This document shows positions 59,120-64,000 of a stretch of DNA of 64,000 nucleotides, piece after piece. The DNA comes from Streptomyces sp. PsTaAH-137 (lineage in GTDB: Bacteria; Actinomycetota; Actinomycetes; Streptomycetales; Streptomycetaceae), in the NCBI RefSeq assembly GCF_003259365.1, contig NZ_QLLY01000001.1, forward strand, positions 434,001 through 498,000, in the 5' to 3' direction. The notes beneath the pieces are model-generated. The model saw nothing but the letters and a program-made list of their open reading frames with translations, searched no databases and had not been told where the DNA came from. How positions within the stretch are numbered: position 1 is the stretch's first letter; each line of letters opens with the position of its first letter. Position numbers and translations under genes: made by a program.

Positions 59120-60439
59120 GTGAGCGGGCACCACAGAACGGCACCGGACCCCTACTTCCCGGATCACGGAGACACCCGCTTCCGGGTCCACCGCTACGAA
59201 CTGGCCCTGGACTACCGGCCGGTGCCGAACCGGCTCGCGGGCACCGCCCGGCTCAGCGCGATCGTCGGCCGCGCCCCGCTGACCGAGTTCCAGCTGAACC
59301 TGGGCGACTTCCGCATCGACCGCATCCGCGTCGACGGCCGGCCCCCGCACTACACCCTGCGCGGCGGGAAACTGCGCGTGCGCCCCGCCAAGTCCCTGCC
59401 CGCGAGCGCCGCGTTCACCGTCGAGGTGCACTACTCCGGCAATCCCAGACCGGTCAACAGCCCCTGGGGCGGCCTCGGTTGGGAGGAGCTGACCGACGGC
59501 GCGCTGGTCGCCAGCCAGCCGGTGGGGGCGCCGTCCTGGTACCCGTGCAACGACCGGCCCGCGGACAAGGCCGCGTACCAGATCTCCGTCACCGCCCCGA
59601 CGGCGTACCAGGTGGTGACCGGTGGCCGGCTGCTGACCCGTACCACCCGGGCCTCCACCACCACCTGGCTCTACGAGCAGCCCGCGCCGACGTCGAGCTA
59701 TCTGGTCGGCCTGTCCATCGGTAAATTCCAGACGGCGCTGCTCGGCGACCCGGGGCTGAGCGGGGTGCCGCAGACCGGACACTTCCCGGCCCGGCTCCTC
59801 GCCGAGTTCTCCCGGGACTTCGCCCGGCAGCCGCAGATGATGGACGTCTTCGAGGAGCTCTTCGGGCCCTACCCCTTCGGCGAGTACGCCGTCGTCGTCA
59901 CCGACGAGGAACTCGACATCCCCGTCGAGGCGCAGGGGCTGTCGCTCTTCGGCGTCAACCACGTGGACGGCGCCCGCGGCGCGGAGCGGCTGATCGCGCA
60001 CGAACTCGCCCACCAGTGGTTCGGCAACAGCGTCACCGTCGCCGACTGGCGGCACATCTGGCTCAACGAGGGCCTGGCCAAGTACGCCGAGTGGCTGTGG
60101 TCCGAGCGCTCGGGCGCCCACCGCGCCCATGAACTGGCCCTGATCGCCCACCGCTCGCTGAGCAACCAGTCCCAGGACCTCCAACTCGCCGACCCGGGAC
60201 GCAAGTCGATGTTCGACGACCGCCTCTACGAGCGCGGCGCGCTCACCGTCCACGCGGTCCGGGGCGCCCTCGGCGACGCCGGGTTCTTCCGGATGCTGCG
60301 CGAATGGACCGCCGTCCACCGGCACGGGGTGGTCACCACGGAGATGTTCACCGCCCACGCCGCGCGCTACGCACCCCGCCCCCTGGACGACCTCTTCGAG
60401 GCGTGGCTGTACGAGAAGCAGCTGCCCCCGCTCGTCTAG
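59120..60439 (+). CDS. M1 family zinc aminopeptidase
   Basis: This 439-residue gluzincin has the zinc site HELAHQWFGN (His294, Glu295, His298) and, 18 residues on, Glu317 in NEGLA, which is HExxH-x18-E. A substrate-recognition loop EAQGLSLFG (about 272-280) stands where other M1 enzymes have GAMEN. The N-terminal beta domain is about 15-210, with GAPSWYPCNDRPADKAAYQI. There is no signal peptide. It lies 71 bases after pls, so trimming or destruction of the polymer inside the cell is a reasonable guess. Confidence 0.92.
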   Translation: MSGHHRTAPDPYFPDHGDTRFRVHRYELALDYRPVPNRLAGTARLSAIVGRAPLTEFQLNLGDFRIDRIRVDGRPPHYTLRGGKLRVRPAKSLPASAAFTVEVHYSGNPRPVNSPWGGLGWEELTDGALVASQPVGAPSWYPCNDRPADKAAYQISVTAPTAYQVVTGGRLLTRTTRASTTTWLYEQPAPTSSYLVGLSIGKFQTALLGDPGLSGVPQTGHFPARLLAEFSRDFARQPQMMDVFEELFGPYPFGEYAVVVTDEELDIPVEAQGLSLFGVNHVDGARGAERLIAHELAHQWFGNSVTVADWRHIWLNEGLAKYAEWLWSERSGAHRAHELALIAHRSLSNQSQDLQLADPGRKSMFDDRLYERGALTVHAVRGALGDAGFFRMLREWTAVHRHGVVTTEMFTAHAARYAPRPLDDLFEAWLYEKQLPPLV

Positions 60440-60448
60440 GGTCGGGGT

Positions 60449-60874
60449 ATGGATCATGAACCGATGCGCAGCGTCGCCGCGTTCCGCGCGGCGTTCGACG
60501 GCAAGGCCGACGCGGAGCGCCCCGAACTGGCCGAGCTGAGGCGCGAGTTGCTGACCGAGGAGGCGCGGGAGGCGGCCGAGGCCCTGACCGACCTCGCCGA
60601 GGCCCTGCGCGCCGGCGCCGATCCGGCCGGGCCGTACCGGGCGCTGGCCAAGGAACTCGCCGACGTCCTCTACGTCACCTACGGCGCCGCGGACGCCCTG
60701 GGCATCGACCTGCCGGCCGTCTTCGCCGAGGTCCACCGCTCCAACATGAGCAAGCGGGACGCGGACGGCCAGGTGCTGCGCCGGGCCGACGGCAAAGTCC
60801 TCAAAGGACCCGGCTACCGGCCGCCGAACCTCGACGGGATCGTCGAGTGGCGGACCTCGGCCGCGGAACGGTGA
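60449..60874 (+). CDS. MazG-like nucleoside triphosphate pyrophosphohydrolase
   Basis: This 141-residue all-alpha NTP-PPase has the metal motif LLTEEAREAAEAL (E-E-x2-E, about 31-43) and ELADVLYVTYGAADALGID (E-x2-D, about 69-87), as in MazG and HisE-like enzymes. It would hydrolyse NTPs to NMP and PPi, cleaning up non-standard nucleotides. ATG 60449 is 9 bases after the M1 peptidase stop, so the two are co-transcribed. Confidence 0.88.
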   Translation: MDHEPMRSVAAFRAAFDGKADAERPELAELRRELLTEEAREAAEALTDLAEALRAGADPAGPYRALAKELADVLYVTYGAADALGIDLPAVFAEVHRSNMSKRDADGQVLRRADGKVLKGPGYRPPNLDGIVEWRTSAAER

Positions 60875-60893
60875 GGCGTCGGGGCCGTCGTGT

Positions 60894-61793
60894 TCACGCG
60901 GGATGCGGGCCCATGTCGTAGCGCTCCTTGACCAGTTCGAGGTGGAGCCAGCTCTCCACCTCGCGCACCCGCGGCAGCTCCCGCATCTCCTCCAGCGTGG
61001 TGCGCACGGCGGCGAAGGACTCGGCGGTGATGGTGCCGACCACCTCGGCGCTCCCCAGGCACGTCGACAGGAACGTCACCCGGGGGAGGGCCGCCGCCCG
61101 CCGTGCGGTGTCCGCCGCCGCACCGGCCACCCGCAGGCTGAACCCGCACAGATAGCCCATCCCGAGGACCTCGGGCCGCACCAGCGCGACCACCTGGGCC
61201 ACGCCGCCGTCGAGGAGGCGCAGCGTGCGTGAGCGGGTCGCGCCCGCCGACAGCCCCACCCGCGCCGCCAGCTCGGCGAACGGCAGCCGGCCGTCCTCCT
61301 CCAACTCCGCGAGGATCCGCTCGTCCACGTCGTCCTGCGGTGCGACGGTCGGCTCCTCGGCCGGCAGATACGGGTCCTTCACGTGCCGCGTCGCGATCAG
61401 CGGATCCACGGCGCGAACCCCCGGGATCGTCCGGATGTGCTCGATCGTGCGCTCCAGCTCCCCGAACCCCTCCGTCCGCAGCTCCGTCATGATCGACCGG
61501 CGACCACTGGTCAGCGTCACGAACGGGGCCGCGGACAGCTCGGCGATCGCCCGCGCGACCGGACCCGCGGCACCCTCCGTGGCGATGGCCAGATGCGCGG
61601 AGGCGGTCAGCCGGCGCACGGCGGGATGCGTGATGGCCACGACGCGCACCGCGCCCGACTCCCGCAGCCGCTGCACCCGCATCCGGGCCGCGGGCCGGGA
61701 CAGGCCCACCCGCTGGGCCAGCGTCTCGTAGGTCAGCCGCCCGTCGGTCTGCAGCTCGCGCACGATCGCCAGGTCGGTCTCGTCGAGATCCAC
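60894..61793 (-). CDS. Two-module Lrp/AsnC family regulator
   Basis: This 299-residue protein is a tandem duplication: HTH 1 (about 4-50: DLAIVRELQTDGRLTYETLA, then VGLSRPAARMRVQRLRESGA) with an effector-like domain, then HTH 2 (about 150-200: DERILAELEEDGRLPFAELA, then VGLSAGATRSRTLRLLDGG) with a RAM-like C-terminal domain. Most Lrp proteins have one copy. It is divergent from a dehydrogenase/aldolase operon and probably controls it in response to an amino or hydroxy acid. Confidence 0.9.
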   Translation of the reverse strand: MDLDETDLAIVRELQTDGRLTYETLAQRVGLSRPAARMRVQRLRESGAVRVVAITHPAVRRLTASAHLAIATEGAAGPVARAIAELSAAPFVTLTSGRRSIMTELRTEGFGELERTIEHIRTIPGVRAVDPLIATRHVKDPYLPAEEPTVAPQDDVDERILAELEEDGRLPFAELAARVGLSAGATRSRTLRLLDGGVAQVVALVRPEVLGMGYLCGFSLRVAGAAADTARRAAALPRVTFLSTCLGSAEVVGTITAESFAAVRTTLEEMRELPRVREVESWLHLELVKERYDMGPHPA

Positions 61794-61913
61794 GGGTCGG
61801 TCCCCTCGGTCAGCGGTTCGGCCCGGCCGTGGCGCGGCCGGGGTCTGGGGTCATTCTCGGACAGCTCACGGAGCACACAGCCGTACCGTCGGAGGTGGAC
61901 AAGAGTGACAGTC

Positions 61914-61927
61914 GAAACGTAAGTTTC
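61914..61927. promoter_or_regulatory. GAAAC-GTAA-GTTTC inverted repeat
   Basis: A perfect 5-bp inverted repeat with a 4-base spacer lies in the 172-base divergent gap between the Lrp gene and the dehydrogenase gene, 39 bases before the latter. It is the only AT-rich symmetric site there and a candidate Lrp/AsnC operator. Confidence 0.4.
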
Positions 61928-61965
61928 ATTCCCATGTTGCGATCGAATCATTCCTGGAGGACGGT

Positions 61966-62967
61966 GTGACGCGCCCCGTCGCCGTGATCACCGACACGGC
62001 CGAGCTCGACCCCGAGCCGGGCCTGCGCCTGCTGTCCGAGGCCGGTTTCGACGCCCGCCTCGTCGGCAGCCGCGACCCGGAGGCCATCGCCGCCGCCGCG
62101 CACGACGCCGTCGCGCTGATCGTCGGGTACGCGCGGATCGACGCGGCGCTGCTCGACCGGCTGCCCGCCGTGCGGATGCTCGCCACCATGTCCGCGGGGA
62201 TCGACATGATCGACGTACCGGAGGCCGAGCGGCGCGGCCTGTGGGTGGCCAACCTCCCGGACGCGGCCACCGAGGACGTCGCCGTGCACGCCCTCGCCCA
62301 GGCGCTCGCGCTCGTCCGCCGTCTGCCGCAGGCCGACGCCCTGGTCCGGGGCGGCGGCTGGAGCGACGACTTCACCGAAGTGCCGCGCCGCGCGAGTGAG
62401 CTGACGCTCGGTCTCCTCGGCTTCGGCCGGATCGCCCGCACCCTCGCCCGCGTCGCCGCCCCGCTCTTCGGCCGCGTCATCGCGCACGACCCGCACGCCA
62501 CCGGCCGGCCCGAAGGCGTCGAGCCGGTCGACCTCGACACCCTGATCGCCGACGCGGACGTGCTCTCCCTGCACATCCCGTCCACCCCGCGGACCAAGGG
62601 CATGATCGACGGGCCGCTCCTGGCCCGGATGCGACCCGGCAGCGTCCTCGTGAACGTCGCCCGGGGCGACCTCGTCGACCCCGGCGCGCTGCTCACCGCC
62701 CTCGACGACGGCCCGCTCGCCGGCGCCGCCCTCGACGTCTTCCCCACCGAGCCGCCCGCCGACGACGACCCGCTGCGCGCCCACCCCCGCCTGCTGCTCT
62801 CCCCGCACAGCGCCTTCCTCACCGACGCGTCGCTGCACGCCTACGCCACCGACCCCGCGCGCAACGTCATCGCCTGGTGGACCACCGGCCGCCCGAACAC
62901 CCCGGTGACCGGCCCGGCCACCGCCCCCACCCCCGGCACCACACCCCGGCAAGGAGCCCCCGCGTGA
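61966..62967 (+). CDS. D-isomer specific 2-hydroxyacid dehydrogenase
   Basis: This 333-residue NAD(P) enzyme reduces a 2-oxoacid to a D-2-hydroxyacid or the reverse. The cofactor motif is LGLLGFGRIARTLA (about 143-156), the catalytic Arg is in VNVARGDLVD (about 227-236), Glu in FPTEPPADD (about 260-268) and His in LSPHSAFLTD (about 278-287). GTG 61966 has TGGAGG upstream. It overlaps the class II aldolase gene by 4 bases, so both act in one pathway. Confidence 0.93.
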   Translation: MTRPVAVITDTAELDPEPGLRLLSEAGFDARLVGSRDPEAIAAAAHDAVALIVGYARIDAALLDRLPAVRMLATMSAGIDMIDVPEAERRGLWVANLPDAATEDVAVHALAQALALVRRLPQADALVRGGGWSDDFTEVPRRASELTLGLLGFGRIARTLARVAAPLFGRVIAHDPHATGRPEGVEPVDLDTLIADADVLSLHIPSTPRTKGMIDGPLLARMRPGSVLVNVARGDLVDPGALLTALDDGPLAGAALDVFPTEPPADDDPLRAHPRLLLSPHSAFLTDASLHAYATDPARNVIAWWTTGRPNTPVTGPATAPTPGTTPRQGAPA

Positions 62968-63755
62968 CCGACATCCTCACCACCCCCGCCCCGGCCGCCG
63001 ACGCCGCCGCCGAGGAACTGCGCCTGCGCCGCGAACTCGCCGCCGTCTACCGGCTCGTCGCGCACTTCCGCATGACCGACCTGATCTTCACCCACATCTC
63101 GCAGCGGCTGCCGGGCCCCGACCACCACTTCCTCATCAACCCCTACGGGCTGCTCTTCGAGGAGATCACCGCCTCGAACCTGGTCAAGATCGACCTCGAC
63201 GGCAACCCCGTCGAGCCGACGCCGCACCCCGTCAACCCGGCCGGATTCGTCATCCACAGCGCGATCCACAAGGCCCGCGCCGACGCGCACTGCGTGCTGC
63301 ACACCCACACCAAGGCGGGCTGCGCCGTCGCCGCGCAGCAGGGCGGGCTGCTGCCGGTCAACCAGATGTCGATGGAGTTCCACAACCGCGTCGGCTACCA
63401 CGACTACGAGGGCGTCGCCCTCAACCTCGACGAGCAGGAGCGCCTCGTCGCCGACCTCGGCGGCCACCCCGCGCTCATCCTGCGCAACCACGGCCTGCTG
63501 ACCGTCGGCGACAGCGCCAAGCAGGCGTTCCTGCGCATGTACTACCTGGAGAAGGCCTGCGAGATCCAGGTCACCGCCCAGGCCGGCGGCGCCCCGCTGA
63601 TCCTCCCCTCGGACCAGGTCGCCGAGTACACCGCCCAGCAGCTCACCGGCGAGGGCGACGCGGCCTCCGACTTCGAGGACCACGACGCCTACGACCTGGC
63701 CTGGGGCGCGCTGCTGCGTCTCGTCGAGCGGGTGGCGCCCGACTACAAGGACTGA
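62964..63755 (+). CDS. Class II aldolase/adducin family protein
   Basis: This 263-residue protein has the class II aldolase fold. Zinc ligands are in CVLHTHTKAG (His-x-His, about 112-121), the far His in ILRNHGLLTVG (about 173-183), and FTHISQRLPGPDHHFLINP (about 42-60) is the substrate loop. It lacks the clear phosphate-binding pattern of fuculose aldolases, and is more like the decarboxylase/adducin-like subgroup. The GTG start overlaps the dehydrogenase stop. Substrate is unknown. Confidence 0.9.
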   Translation: MTDILTTPAPAADAAAEELRLRRELAAVYRLVAHFRMTDLIFTHISQRLPGPDHHFLINPYGLLFEEITASNLVKIDLDGNPVEPTPHPVNPAGFVIHSAIHKARADAHCVLHTHTKAGCAVAAQQGGLLPVNQMSMEFHNRVGYHDYEGVALNLDEQERLVADLGGHPALILRNHGLLTVGDSAKQAFLRMYYLEKACEIQVTAQAGGAPLILPSDQVAEYTAQQLTGEGDAASDFEDHDAYDLAWGALLRLVERVAPDYKD

Positions 63756-63759
63756 GCCG

Positions 63760-64000
63760 TCAGGGGTGGGCCTGCCGCCACGCCGCCATCGACGCGTCCC
63801 ATTCGTCGCCTGACAGCGCCGTCAGGGAGGCGGGGAACAGGCCGTCCTCCTCCTTGGCGATGTGCCGACGCAACTCGTGCACCGCCTCGGTGAACACGGC
63901 GACGTCGGCGGCCGCGGTCAGGTCGAGCGCCGGGAGCAGTGCCGCGAGCTCCCGGTGCTCGGCCTCCAGGGCCGCGATGTACTCCGCGTACTCGGGGTCC
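63760..64000 (-). CDS. Hemerythrin-like domain protein, 5' end beyond window
   Basis: The minus-strand frame reads in from the window end and stops with TGA at 63760. The visible 80 residues include EAEHRELAALLPALD and VHELRRHIAKEEDGLFPA, the H...E and H-x4-E metal-binding pattern of hemerythrin/HHE domains, and end in WRQAHP. HHE proteins bind a di-iron centre and act in oxygen or NO response. The start and N-terminal part are missing. It is convergent with the aldolase gene at a distance of 4 bases. Confidence 0.85.
   Translation of the reverse strand, partial: DPEYAEYIAALEAEHRELAALLPALDLTAAADVAVFTEAVHELRRHIAKEEDGLFPASLTALSGDEWDASMAAWRQAHP

Noticed and set aside
57603..59144. Minus-strand frame opposite the C-terminal part of pls
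   Set aside because: It is antisense to membrane helices of Pls and has Gly/Ala/Asp-rich filler composition.

Overview
The window is a stretch of a Streptomyces (or very close actinomycete) chromosome. The evidence is the very high G+C with strong third-position GC bias, GTG starts and ATGA/GTGA overlaps, a WhiB protein, an XRE-DUF5753/DUF397/ATPase set, a crtEIB...YTU aromatic carotenoid cluster, a Pls-type polyamino-acid synthetase and many one-component regulators. No rRNA, tRNA, CRISPR array, insertion sequence or integrated phage was seen. The first gene (P450) and the last gene (hemerythrin-like) are cut by the window edges.

Layout. 1-12 kb holds mostly single genes: P450, FMN glutamate-synthase-like protein, cupin, GNAT, methyltransferases, a degenerate recombinase-like protein, an ATPase/XRE/DUF397 regulatory set, a divergent AhpD-like/pirin pair and a WGR-propeller protein. 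12-19.7 kb is a signalling island: two MarR/PP2C pairs, then an overlapping run PP2C phosphatase - stand-alone B12-binding protein - STAS protein, followed by a SigB/SigF-family sigma factor and a WhiB protein. The B12 protein carries the W-x9-EH signature of CarH/LitR photoreceptors but has no DNA-binding domain, so this looks like a light- or B12-sensing partner-switch module. 19.7-22 kb has a TetR/SDR pair and a DUF2975/HTH pair, each behind a perfect palindrome. 22.1-26.2 kb is a sulfonate operon (ssuD-C-A-B) behind a cysteine-rich leader peptide.

26-35 kb contains a MarR regulator with a triple operator and an aromatic-catabolism operon (ligJ, ligI, MFS transporter) encoding two consecutive steps of the 2-pyrone-4,6-dicarboxylate route. 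Divergent from it is a response regulator - histidine kinase - orphan TAXI binding protein operon. 35-43.7 kb has two ROK repressors bracketing a sulfatase and a GH43-like secreted protein, followed by a second sulfonate-type ABC transporter; a TTGACGAAA element recurs at three promoters. 45-54 kb is the carotenoid cluster, with divergent operons crtE-I-B-Rieske oxygenase and crtY-T-U and a sigma-B-type promoter ahead of crtY. 54.6-60.4 kb has a repeat-rich gap, the Pls-family synthetase (hand-read adenylation code resembling lysine activators) and an M1 aminopeptidase. The window ends with a MazG-like protein, a two-domain Lrp regulator and a divergent dehydrogenase/class II aldolase pair.

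Themes that tie genes together are stress or light signalling (B12/PP2C/STAS/sigma and possibly crt), sulfur scavenging (two sulfonate importers, a monooxygenase, a sulfatase, a Cys leader) and aromatic or plant-matter use (ligI/ligJ, GH43, ROK regulators). Functions were assigned by reading translated sequence and recalled family features; no database search was run.
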